64,000 nucleotides of DNA from Helicobacter saguini (GTDB taxonomy: Bacteria; Campylobacterota; Campylobacteria; Campylobacterales; Helicobacteraceae), in NCBI RefSeq assembly GCF_000762875.2, contig NZ_JRMP02000003.1, positions 124,001 through 188,000 of the forward strand, given 5' to 3'. The notes beneath the pieces are model-generated. The model ran no database searches. It was not told where the DNA came from and saw only the letters and a program-made list of their open reading frames with translations. The first letter of the stretch is position 1; every line of letters starts with the position of its first letter. Made by a program: the position numbers and the translations under genes. Below are positions 16,309-23,904 of the stretch, in pieces.

Positions 16309-18381
16309 TTACATTTTGGTTTTTATCTCAATGCCTAGCAGGGAAAAGGCGGTGGTTAGGGTTAAAGAGATGAATTTTAGGGCTTTTAGAATCTGCTTTT
16401 CATAAGGTGTGTTTAGAATCTTATGTGCGTTATAAAATGTGTGGAAATCTTTTGCTAAGTTTTTTAGGTATTCGCAAATTTTATGCAAACTCCTATCTTT
16501 GTAGCTAGATTCTAAAATGTGGCTTAAGGTTAGCGCGTTAAAGATTAGGTTTGATAAGTCTTTTGCAAGGGCATTGTTAGAATCTTTTATAAAATCTTCT
16601 TTGGAGTTTGGATTGCTTCGCTCGCTACGCTCGCTCGCAATGACGTGGGGAGTAGTGGCAGAATCTCCCGCAATTATGGTGGAAATATCACAAATTTTTG
16701 CATTCATTATAGAATCTAAAGTGCAACTTGATTTACCCAAAAGCGTGTGGATGCGCGCATTTGCGTAATTGATATAAAAAATAGGATTGCTAGAATCTTG
16801 CTTATTTAAATCATCAATGTCAAACTCAAGGTGCGTATCAAGGCTCTTACTAAGGAAAATAAAACGCAAACTATCCACGCCTATGTCATCTAGCACATCT
16901 TGCATAAGGATAAAATTACCCGCGCGCTTACTCATTTTATAAGGCTGCCCGCCCTTTAGCAAACTTACCATTTGCGCGAGTAGCACTTCCAAATTAGCCG
17001 AGTTGTAGCCCAAAAAGTCAATACTAGCCTTAATGCGTTTAATGTAGCCGTGATGGTCTGCCCCCCAAATATTTATGTAGTGCTTGAAATGTCGCTCAAA
17101 TTTATCGCGATGATAGATTATATCGCCTGCCATGTAGGTTGGCTCGCCATTATTTCGCACTAAAACGCGGTCTTTATCATCGCCTTTAAGCGTGGATTTT
17201 AGCCATATTGCGCCATCTTTTTCTTCAATCGCATTGTGTTTTTGCAAGTCGCTTAAAGTCGCATCCCACTCTTTGTATAACGCCTTTTCACTTACAAAAT
17301 TATCAAAATGTATTCTTGCTTGTTTTAACGTCCTTTTGATTTCATCTAGCATTTTTTCCTTGCCAAAAGTGCCTAAGTTTTCTTTTATTTCGCTCCATTG
17401 TTTATGAAATTCGCTCACGCCAAAGTGTTCTATCGCGGCTTTTGCGACATCTTTAATATATTCGCCTTTGTATATTTCGCCTTGCAATGTGCTTAGATTC
17501 AATATCTCACGTGCTGCATTATAAAGGCTTAAAGATAGCATTGAGATTTGCGCTCCTGCGTCATTTACATAATATTCGCACACGATTTTTTCGCCTAAGT
17601 GTTGTGCTATGTTGGTTAAAGCAGAGCCAAAAATTGCGCCACGTGCGTGTCCTATATGCAAGGGTCCTGTTGGATTTGCACTGACAAATTCTAATAGGAT
17701 TTTTTGGGCGTTATTAGAATCTTTTTTAGAATCTAGATTCTGTGGTTTTGCATAATCTTGCGGGTTTTTTAAGGCGATATTGATTTTAGATTCTAAAAAT
17801 TGCAAAGATAAAGTTAGATTTATAAAGCCATTTAAGGCTTCCACGTTTTCAAAGATAGAATCTTTGTTTTTAGATTCTATAAATTCGCTTAAAGCGTTGG
17901 CTAAATCGCGTGGATTTTTTCGCAATCTCTTAGCAAGGCTAAAGCAAATTGTCGTGGCGAAATGCCCATGCTCTTTATTTTTTGGGTATTCAAGCGGGAT
18001 GTTTTCAGGGATTAGAATCTCTTTAGATTCTATGGAATCTTTTTTATCGTCATGCTGAGACGTAGGCGAAGTATCTATGCTAGTAGATGTTTTTATTTGC
18101 TTAACATGACGTGTTTTAGATTCTATAGAATCTTTTTTAGAATCTTGGTTGGGATTTTTTACCCCCCCCCTAGCCCCCCCCGCAAGTGGGGGGGAAACAA
18201 TGGTAACATCCCCCGCAAGGGTGGGGGAATTAAATGTGGTGTCCCCCGCAATGGTGGGGGGAACAATGGAATCACTCGCAAGTGGGGGGGAAACAATGGT
18301 AGAATCCTTTGCAATGACATGAGAAGATTCTATAAATTCATTAATAAGCCCAGCTAAAATAGCTTTTACTTCATAAAACAT
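16309..18381 (-). CDS. argS: Arginyl-tRNA synthetase with repeat-coded inserts
   Basis: ArgS charges tRNA-Arg. The class I signatures are present: SANPTGPLHIGHARGA with HIGH at residues 242-245, and YKMSKRAGNF for the KMSKS loop. The anticodon-binding C-terminus ends FSLLGIEIKTKM. At 690 residues it is well above the usual length. Residues about 21-120 are an insert made of three repeat types: four copies of an SPPLAG-like unit from a C/G-rich palindrome, RHVKQIKTST...SQHDD from another palindrome, and DSIESK units. A second insert near 560-605 contains TTPHVIASERSERSNP from a third palindrome. The reading frame is intact across C9, C8 and G7 runs. The start codon overlaps the tatA stop as TAATG. 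The argS-tatA-gmk order matches H. pylori. Confidence 0.94.
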   Translation of the reverse strand: MFYEVKAILAGLINEFIESSHVIAKDSTIVSPPLASDSIVPPTIAGDTTFNSPTLAGDVTIVSPPLAGGARGGVKNPNQDSKKDSIESKTRHVKQIKTSTSIDTSPTSQHDDKKDSIESKEILIPENIPLEYPKNKEHGHFATTICFSLAKRLRKNPRDLANALSEFIESKNKDSIFENVEALNGFINLTLSLQFLESKINIALKNPQDYAKPQNLDSKKDSNNAQKILLEFVSANPTGPLHIGHARGAIFGSALTNIAQHLGEKIVCEYYVNDAGAQISMLSLSLYNAAREILNLSTLQGEIYKGEYIKDVAKAAIEHFGVSEFHKQWSEIKENLGTFGKEKMLDEIKRTLKQARIHFDNFVSEKALYKEWDATLSDLQKHNAIEEKDGAIWLKSTLKGDDKDRVLVRNNGEPTYMAGDIIYHRDKFERHFKHYINIWGADHHGYIKRIKASIDFLGYNSANLEVLLAQMVSLLKGGQPYKMSKRAGNFILMQDVLDDIGVDSLRFIFLSKSLDTHLEFDIDDLNKQDSSNPIFYINYANARIHTLLGKSSCTLDSIMNAKICDISTIIAGDSATTPHVIASERSERSNPNSKEDFIKDSNNALAKDLSNLIFNALTLSHILESSYKDRSLHKICEYLKNLAKDFHTFYNAHKILNTPYEKQILKALKFISLTLTTAFSLLGIEIKTKM
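16611..16644. repeat. GC-rich palindromic repeat inside argS (GATTGCTTCGCTCGC...GCAATGAC)
   Basis: GATTGCTTCGCTCGCTACGC is followed by TCGCTCGCAATGAC, forming an imperfect stem-loop. On the argS strand it reads VIASERSERSN. Similar REP-like elements (GTCATTGCGAGC...GAAGCAATC) are known from many bacterial genomes, normally between genes. Related copies here lie at 15,724-15,749 and, more diverged, at 28,724-28,770 and 43,281-43,316. Confidence 0.75.
18048..18111. repeat. Palindromic repeat bounded by CGTCATG/CATGACG, inside argS
   Basis: CGTCATGCTGAGACGTAGGC begins the element and CATGACG ends it, giving a 7-bp terminal inverted repeat. The sequence resembles the widespread GTCATCCTGAGCGAAG...GGATC type of bacterial repeat. 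Translated on the minus strand it gives RHVKQ...SQHDD in the ArgS N-terminal insert. A related element lies at 57,861-57,887. Confidence 0.6.
18161..18300. repeat. C/G-rich stem-loop repeat array (CCCCCGCAAGTGGGGG type) inside argS
   Basis: A leading ACCCCCCCCCTAGCCCCC box is followed by about four copies, every 33-36 bp, of a short stem-loop of C-runs and G-runs around GCAAG or GCAATG. Flanking AACAATGG recurs between copies. On the coding strand this reads as repeated SPPLAG/VPPTIAG units. Related single elements are at 57,901-57,946 and 62,320-62,391. Confidence 0.8.
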
Positions 18382-18695
18382 TATGCTTTTTGCTCTTTAT
18401 TAGCATTTGTCGTTGGAGTAGATTCTATGACTTGAGCTTCGATTACCTCGACTTGTTGCGGCTGTGTAGGCTGTGTAGATTCTATCTTTGAATTAGTAGC
18501 AGTTGTAGCCGCTGCCGCAGGAGCTTTAGAATCTGCCCCTTCACCATCATCTTTTTTCTCACCATCTAGCTCCTTTTTAAACGTGCGAATGCCGCTACCT
18601 AGCCCTTTAGCTAGTTCTGGAATCTTTTTTGCCCCAAATAAAAGCACAATTACTAAAAGCACAATCAGCCAGTGCCAAACACTCATACCACCCAT
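18381..18695 (-). CDS. tatA: Sec-independent translocase subunit TatA
   Basis: TatA forms the variable pore of the twin-arginine pathway in the inner membrane. The product has the standard plan: a short N-terminal membrane helix (residues 6-22, [18 protein letters not shown]), the [17 protein letters not shown] hinge, and an amphipathic helix to about residue 45. An acidic, Ala/Thr/Gln-rich tail to residue 104 includes heptamer-coded ESTQ and ESTP. The stop overlaps argS (TAATG) and gmk ends 24 bp upstream, so the three genes form one operon. A likely client in this window is the RR-signal isochorismatase-like protein. Confidence 0.95.
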   Translation of the reverse strand: MGGMSVWHWLIVLLVIVLLFGAKKIPELAKGLGSGIRTFKKELDGEKKDDGEGADSKAPAAAATTATNSKIESTQPTQPQQVEVIEAQVIESTPTTNANKEQKA

Positions 18696-18719
18696 CTTAA
18701 ACTCCTTAAAACAAAAAAC

Positions 18720-19337
18720 CTAAATATAATATCTCCGCATTAAATCCGCGACCTTGCCCTCGCTATTTAGCAAAAAAACGCTTTTTGCAATGTGCAAAAT
18801 CGCCTCTTTAGAATCCTCTATTTTATCATTAATTAGCAAATAATCAAACGAATTTGCGTATTTTAGCTCCTCTAGGGCATTCACAAGCCGCTTATTTATC
18901 GTCTCCTCGCTATCGGTATTTCGCGCCTTCAAGCGACTTTCAAGCGTTTGAATATCTTTTGCGGTAATAAACACAGATTTTGCCCTGTGATAGTGCCGCT
19001 TAATGCTATCGTGACCCTTAACATCCACATCGCAAAGTATGAATTTATCGGCATTTATCGCATCCTCAAACTGACTAAGTCCTGTGCCATAAAAATGCCC
19101 ATGCACCTCCTCATACTCCAAAAACTCGCCACTTTGAATGCCATGCATAAAATCCTTATGGCTAATAAAAAAATAATCACGCCCATTTTTCTCGCCATCG
19201 CGCGGCTTCCTTGTAGTCGTGGAGATACTAAAATACAAATTTTTAATATTTTCTTTCAAAATCTTTGTAATCGTGCTTTTCCCACCGCCACTAGGACCTG
19301 AAATAATCAAAATGTTGTAAGATTTTTCTTGCTTCAT
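18720..19337 (-). CDS. gmk: Guanylate kinase
   Basis: Gmk phosphorylates GMP to GDP. The product of 205 residues has the P-loop IISGPSGGGKSTITK (about 10-24), the GMP-binding STTTRKPRDGEKNGRDYFF stretch, and EYEEVHGHFYGT. Its length is normal and there is no heptamer insert apart from one DS pair. It is the first gene of the gmk-tatA-argS operon, as in H. pylori. Confidence 0.95.
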   Translation of the reverse strand: MKQEKSYNILIISGPSGGGKSTITKILKENIKNLYFSISTTTRKPRDGEKNGRDYFFISHKDFMHGIQSGEFLEYEEVHGHFYGTGLSQFEDAINADKFILCDVDVKGHDSIKRHYHRAKSVFITAKDIQTLESRLKARNTDSEETINKRLVNALEELKYANSFDYLLINDKIEDSKEAILHIAKSVFLLNSEGKVADLMRRYYI

Positions 19338-19388
19338 ATCTTGCCTTTTTTAAGTTGTTATTTTACATTATTTTTGTGAATCTAGATT

Positions 19389-20138
19389 CTATAATTTCGG
19401 GGCGCGATAAAAAAGCTTAAAAATAAATCGCTTTATAGCGATAAAACTGCGATAAAATGGACGCAAAATCTTGTAGATTCTAGGGACATTTTGATTGATA
19501 CTTCGACTAATTGTAGCCTGTGGGCTAAGCTCACTCTCACTCACAAAAAAGGGCTTATAAATAATATTATCAATTTTATGCGCTCCCCCCCACTCAATAA
19601 AGGCATCCACAGGATACTCCCACTTTTTAGCCGCACTAAACGCCGCTGCAGCACGTGGCGTAATGTAGTATCCCTGCGTGCCACTTAGATTTTTTAGGGC
19701 GTAATAAAAGTGCGAATTGCCTATTTGACGTGCGAATTTATCACGATTTTTATCGCAAAAATACCCACGCACAAAGCTAAACTTGCTATTTTGTATTTCA
19801 TCTAACGCGCTAAAAAAATTAGATTCTATAATAATATCATCTTCAAGCACGATTATAGGCTCATTAAGCCTTATACACTCCTGCCACAAGCTAAAATGTG
19901 AAGCATAACAAGCGATTTCATTATCAGTCATCACGCGCCCATGAAACATATAGCAAGTATATGGACTAAAATACTTATTTTTGAACTCTGCAAATTCTTT
20001 ACTTGTAGAATCTATAGCTTTAAAGAAAATAAATTCGTATTTTTGAAAGTCTTTATCACCCTTAAGTTTCTCAATTTCTTTTAGCATATGCTCTTTTCTA
20101 TCAACACTTCGCTCTAGATTTATGATAAAGATTTTCAT
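19389..20138 (-). CDS. Glycosyltransferase family 25 protein (LPS/LOS type)
   Basis: GT25 enzymes transfer hexoses, typically galactose, to lipopolysaccharide or LOS in the cytosol. The product begins MKIFIINLERSVDRKEHM, the family N-terminus. It has CYASHFSLWQ and the metal-site IIVLEDDIII near residue 95, then GTQGYYITPRAAAAF. The frame opens 19 codons upstream, but AAGGAAAAAT precedes the ATG at 20,138, giving 249 residues. A basic C-terminal tail could contact the membrane. The neighbours on the same strand are a membrane protein and a PAP2 phosphatase, both plausible envelope-lipid genes. The exact sugar cannot be inferred. Confidence 0.88.
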   Translation of the reverse strand: MKIFIINLERSVDRKEHMLKEIEKLKGDKDFQKYEFIFFKAIDSTSKEFAEFKNKYFSPYTCYMFHGRVMTDNEIACYASHFSLWQECIRLNEPIIVLEDDIIIESNFFSALDEIQNSKFSFVRGYFCDKNRDKFARQIGNSHFYYALKNLSGTQGYYITPRAAAAFSAAKKWEYPVDAFIEWGGAHKIDNIIYKPFFVSESELSPQATISRSINQNVPRIYKILRPFYRSFIAIKRFIFKLFYRAPKL

Positions 20139-20166
20139 ATTTTTCCTTTTTTTAGTTATGTGAAGC

Positions 20167-20700
20167 CTAATACTTTTCTCTTTTATAACTTGCAAATAAA
20201 AAAACTATCACGCACACTGAGCCTAAAAATACGCCTAAAAGATACACAAGCGGGTAAAAAACCTTGCAAAATATTAGCAATAAAAAGCTAAAAATCATTA
20301 ATAAAAACGCCAAGATTCTAGGCAGACTAAAGCTAAACTCAAATCCTAAAGTAACTTTTGACAAATCCAAAAATTTTAGAATCTTTTTAGAATTTTTTTT
20401 AGAATCTTCCTTTAAATTCTCTTTAGAATCTTGCGAATTAGATTCTATAAAATCTTTATTAGATTCTAAAGAAATCCCTTGCTCCTTAGCCTTTTTTATT
20501 TTTTCTTTTATCTTAGAATCTACTGACTTAAAAGTCGCAATCATCAAAATAATATATGAAAAAAGCCCACAAAGAAGCGAAAAAATATACAAAAAATTAT
20601 AAAAAATGCAAAAAATAATGCTAAAAATGGCAAGAAAAATCGCAAAAAAAAGGGCAAATTTTTGCGTCAAATTCATATTATTTAGATAATTTTTTAGCAA
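20167..20700 (-). CDS. Hypothetical membrane protein with two hydrophobic halves
   Basis: The family is not recognised. The 177-residue product has two hydrophobic helices near residues 14-55 and two more near 125-172. They flank a charged cytosolic-type loop rich in heptamer-coded units (SLESNKDFIESNSQDSKENL). A TTG at 20,700 preceded by AAAGGATAAAAA looks like the start and overlaps the end of the PAP2 gene, suggesting translational coupling. An ATG at codon 9 (20,676) lacks a ribosome binding site. It lies between a PAP2 phosphatase and a GT25 gene, so an envelope role is possible but unproven. Confidence 0.65.
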   Translation of the reverse strand: MLKNYLNNMNLTQKFALFFAIFLAIFSIIFCIFYNFLYIFSLLCGLFSYIILMIATFKSVDSKIKEKIKKAKEQGISLESNKDFIESNSQDSKENLKEDSKKNSKKILKFLDLSKVTLGFEFSFSLPRILAFLLMIFSFLLLIFCKVFYPLVYLLGVFLGSVCVIVFLFASYKREKY

Positions 20701-21374
20701 TTTTTATCCTTTACTTCAAGGTTTTGTGAAACTTTTTTGCGTAAGATTCTATCCAAAATCATCGTTAAAAAATACCCAAAAAGTAAGCCTATTAAGCTCC
20801 CACATATCACTTGCAAAGGCGTGTGCCAGCTCGTTATAACGCGAGAAAACGGCACTAATAACGCCAAAATAAACACCAAAAACACCCACTTTTTAGGATA
20901 AAAATACATTGCAAAGCCAAGCGCAAGAAACGCTGGCGCACTATGTCCGCTAGGAAAGCCGCTAAACTCGCCATTTATCGGGCGTCTAGCAATCTGCACA
21001 AACACATCGCCATAATGCAGCGCCAAATATCCAAAGATTTTTTTGAGTGTGAAAACTAGCCCAACCACAACAATTGCCACAATGATTAAAAGCCCTACAC
21101 GCCGATACTCCTTTTTGTATAGCATAAAAAGCCCCAAAAATATCGGTAAAAAGCGAAAAATATCCCCATAAAGTTTAATATCATAAAACCAAAGGGCAAT
21201 CGCACAAATTAAAATCAGCGATAAAATGCCATATTCACGCACTTCTTTTTTTTTATTTTGTGTAGTAAGCATAGAATCTTTTCTTGCAACTTGACTTAGA
21301 TTATTAGAATCTTTAGGCTTTTTAGAATCTTGCAATTCCAAATCTGTATCTTTAATATTACTAAAATCTTTCAT
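20694..21374 (-). CDS. PAP2-family membrane phosphatase
   Basis: PAP2 enzymes remove phosphate from lipids such as lipid A, undecaprenyl diphosphate or phosphatidylglycerol phosphate. After a polar N-terminus with heptamer-coded LQDSKKPKDSN there are about six membrane helices. The active-site motifs are IARRP, GFPSGHSAPAFLALG (near residue 141) and SRVITSWHTPLQVICGS (near 178). The last motif has Gln where many family members have Asp (HxPxD). The His and Arg that act in catalysis are kept, so activity is likely. Lipid A phosphatases of Helicobacter are candidates for its function, but the substrate cannot be assigned. Confidence 0.82.
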   Translation of the reverse strand: MKDFSNIKDTDLELQDSKKPKDSNNLSQVARKDSMLTTQNKKKEVREYGILSLILICAIALWFYDIKLYGDIFRFLPIFLGLFMLYKKEYRRVGLLIIVAIVVVGLVFTLKKIFGYLALHYGDVFVQIARRPINGEFSGFPSGHSAPAFLALGFAMYFYPKKWVFLVFILALLVPFSRVITSWHTPLQVICGSLIGLLFGYFLTMILDRILRKKVSQNLEVKDKNC

Positions 21375-21501
21375 AATTTATCCATAGAATTTAGATTCTA
21401 TAATTGTATTAGAATTTCTAGGATTTATGACATTTTCGATTTTAATTATTGTGTAAAACTTTTGTTAAAATATTAGAATCTTTAACTTTAAAGGTGTGAG
21501 T

Positions 21502-22746
21502 TTGATTAAAAAAATATTCTATCTTAATCTTTTTACGATGATTTTTATTGCGCTGAATTTGCGTGCGCCAATTACTAGCATTGCACCCATTGTGGAAAAT
21601 GTGCGTGATTTTTTTAGCCTTAGCTCTGCGCAAGTTGGCTTTCTTACGAGCCTGCCTTTGATTGCCTTTGGCGTTTTTAGCTTTTTTGTGTCCAAACTTC
21701 ATCATATTAAAGCGATGATTTTTGGGCTTTTGTGTATTGTTTTGGGCGAGATTTTGCGCTCTTTTGGTGGGTTTTTTTCGCGTATTTTTATAGGAATTTT
21801 TGTTGATTTTAAGGGTCAATATGCGGAATCTATTCCTCAGATTCTAAGTCACACAGCCACATTTTTTTTATTTTTTGGCACATTAATTATGGGCGTTGGC
21901 ATTGCGATTGCAAATGTGCTTTTGCCGAGCTTCATCAAGGCGAAATTTCCGCGACAAATCCCTAAAATTATGAGCATTTACAGCCTTACGCTTAATACGA
22001 GTGCGATTTTGGGGCTGCTTTTATCGCTTGTTTTAATGCGCACTTTTGGGCTTTTGAATGGAATGGCATTTTGGGCGATTTTTGGGCTTTTGGCGTTAAT
22101 TTTTTATCTCCCGCAAGCAAAAAATGCACGTTTCAAACGCGTAAAAACGACCACAAATGCACCACAAATTAGCCTTTTTAAAAGCCTGAAAGCGTGGAAA
22201 ATAGCCATTTTTATGGGGCTGCAAAGCTATATGTTTTATGGAATAATCGTGTGGCTGCCAAAAATTATAGAATCTAAAGGCTACAACATCGATTTTAGCA
22301 CGAATATCACGCTGCTTTCGCAGTTTATCGCACTTTTTTCATCCTTTCTAATTCCCACTATGATGGCAAAAATGCGAAACAAATACAAGGCTTTTAGTAT
22401 GTTTTTTGCATGTTTTATGTATTGCGTTGGTATGGTTTTGTTATTGCTTAGTCATACTTCTGTATGGCTTTGCGTTAGTGCGGCGATTTTGGGCATTCCT
22501 ATGGGTAGCGTTTTTACGATTGCCTTGCTTTTTATCGCGCAAAAAAGCTCGAACGTGTCGGTATCTATTAAGCTCTCAGCCCTAAGTCAAGGGAGTGGAT
22601 ATTTGATTGCTAGCATTTCGCCTTTTGTGGTTGGCAGATTCTATGATATTTTTGGTGATTTTAGGGCTGCCATTTGCGTATTTATCGGCATTTCGCTTAC
22701 TTTGTGCCTTTTTGGTTTTTTGGCAAATAAAGTGGATAGAATCTAG
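21502..22746 (+). CDS. MFS transporter, CynX/NimT-like
   Basis: This is a major-facilitator membrane transporter of about 12 helices. The opening LNLRAPITSIAPIVENVRDF is characteristic of the CynX/NimT (cyanate/nitroimidazole) group, although substrates of this group vary. No ATG is available: GTG at 21,496 is too close to the AAGG ribosome binding site, whereas TTG at 21,502 lies seven bases after it, so I choose TTG (about 414 residues). Helices are evenly spread, with a charged central loop near residue 215 (KNARFKRVKTTTN). One heptamer copy codes IIESK between helices. The phase-variable methyltransferase gene follows 32 bp downstream. Confidence 0.85.
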   Translation: MIKKIFYLNLFTMIFIALNLRAPITSIAPIVENVRDFFSLSSAQVGFLTSLPLIAFGVFSFFVSKLHHIKAMIFGLLCIVLGEILRSFGGFFSRIFIGIFVDFKGQYAESIPQILSHTATFFLFFGTLIMGVGIAIANVLLPSFIKAKFPRQIPKIMSIYSLTLNTSAILGLLLSLVLMRTFGLLNGMAFWAIFGLLALIFYLPQAKNARFKRVKTTTNAPQISLFKSLKAWKIAIFMGLQSYMFYGIIVWLPKIIESKGYNIDFSTNITLLSQFIALFSSFLIPTMMAKMRNKYKAFSMFFACFMYCVGMVLLLLSHTSVWLCVSAAILGIPMGSVFTIALLFIAQKSSNVSVSIKLSALSQGSGYLIASISPFVVGRFYDIFGDFRAAICVFIGISLTLCLFGFLANKVDRI

Positions 22747-22778
22747 CTATAATATCCCTTTTGATTTAAGGAGAAAAT

Positions 22779-23901
22779 ATGAATTTTAGATACTTTTTTC
22801 GTGATAGTTTAAGGAAGTTTCGCAAGGGTTTTTACACCCAAACAGCGAAGTTTTTTGGGAATTATGAAACTAATAAATTGCTAAAAGAAATCTTAGAATC
22901 TAATCGCGCTTTGAATGCGAGTATTAATGCGAGTTCTGCTCTAAGTTCTAGCAAGATTCCACAAAGTATTAAGGATTCTTACTTTTTGCAAAGCTATCCT
23001 ACGCCAGGCGGCGGCATAAGGTTTAGCAATGCGCGCGATAATATAAGGGCGTTTTTAAATCTTGTGCGTCCTGTGACTTCGAGTGCGATAAAATTGCGGC
23101 GATTTGGCGGTGGATATGATGGCGGATATGTGATGAGTGTGCCGCCACTCTTAGAATCTAGGCTAAATTTTACCACTTTGCACACAAATGAAAAGGGCGA
23201 AATTTTGGATATTAAGTCTCATAATGTAGCTAATAATGAGATTACCCCCCCCCCCCGTTAGTGTAGAATCTAATTTTTTAGAATCTAAAAAGCCCATCGC
23301 TATTTCGCTTGGTGTCTCCCCTTATAGCCCTTGGGATTTAGAAATGGCAAACTTAGGATATAGAGTGCTTCAATACGATGCAAGTATAGAATCTGCTCCA
23401 TACAACCACGAAAATATCACATTTTTTAAGAAATTTGTTGGCGTGATGGACAACGAAAATACGATAAGTCTGCAAAATGTTATCACACAAAATGATTTGC
23501 GTGAAGATTCTCATAATATCTTGCAATGTGATATTGAGGACTGCGAATGGGAGATATTAGAAAATATCGATTTAGGTTTAATGGCGAAGTTTTTCCCGCA
23601 GGTTTTGTTTGAGTTTCACAACTGCAACCCTGAAAATGATGAGCTTTCAAGCCGCAGATTAAAAGTTTTAGAATCTTTACGCAGATTCTACACGCCCATT
23701 TTCACGCATTTTAACTACCACGATGTAACTTATTATAATGACGGACTATTTTTATGCGGACTAATCGAAGTAAGCTTTTTGCGAAACGACTTAATCCCAA
23801 AAGATTCCAAACCCTTTAGCGGCTATCTAAATATAAGCAATCTATCCGCGCCAAACTCGCACTTTTACCCAGATGTGCCAGCATGTTTTAAGGATTTATA
23901 G
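22779..23901 (+). CDS. FkbM-like methyltransferase, phase-variable, frame currently OFF
   Basis: This is a predicted SAM-dependent methyltransferase of the type found in surface-glycan loci. The first part (ATG at 22,779 with TTAAGGAG upstream) carries LRRFGGGYDGGYVM, a common N-terminal motif of this family. It stops at 23,261 just after a C12 run. The second part continues from the run in another frame. It has SLGVSPYSPWDLEMANLGY, QYDASIESAPYNHENITFFK and NILQCDIEDCEWEILENI, the SAM-binding core, then QVLFEFHNC. Eleven or fourteen Cs would fuse them into about 373 residues. The target sugar or lipid is unknown. The gene is followed within 4 bp by the convergent MATE gene. Confidence 0.82.
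23245..23256 (+). repeat. Homopolymer C12 phase-variation tract in the methyltransferase gene
   Basis: Twelve Cs follow GAGATTA. With 12 the upstream frame ends six bases later at TAG; with 11 or 14 it joins the downstream frame, which shows strong methyltransferase similarity. The tract lies near codon 157, so the off product lacks the SAM-binding core. Confidence 0.93.
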
Positions 23902-23904
23902 AAT

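Noticed and set aside
18161-18300. C and G runs in argS as a phase-variation switch
   Set aside because: The frame is intact across all runs, the runs are 9 bp or shorter, and argS is essential, so programmed switching is unlikely. The array is treated as inserted palindromic repeats instead.
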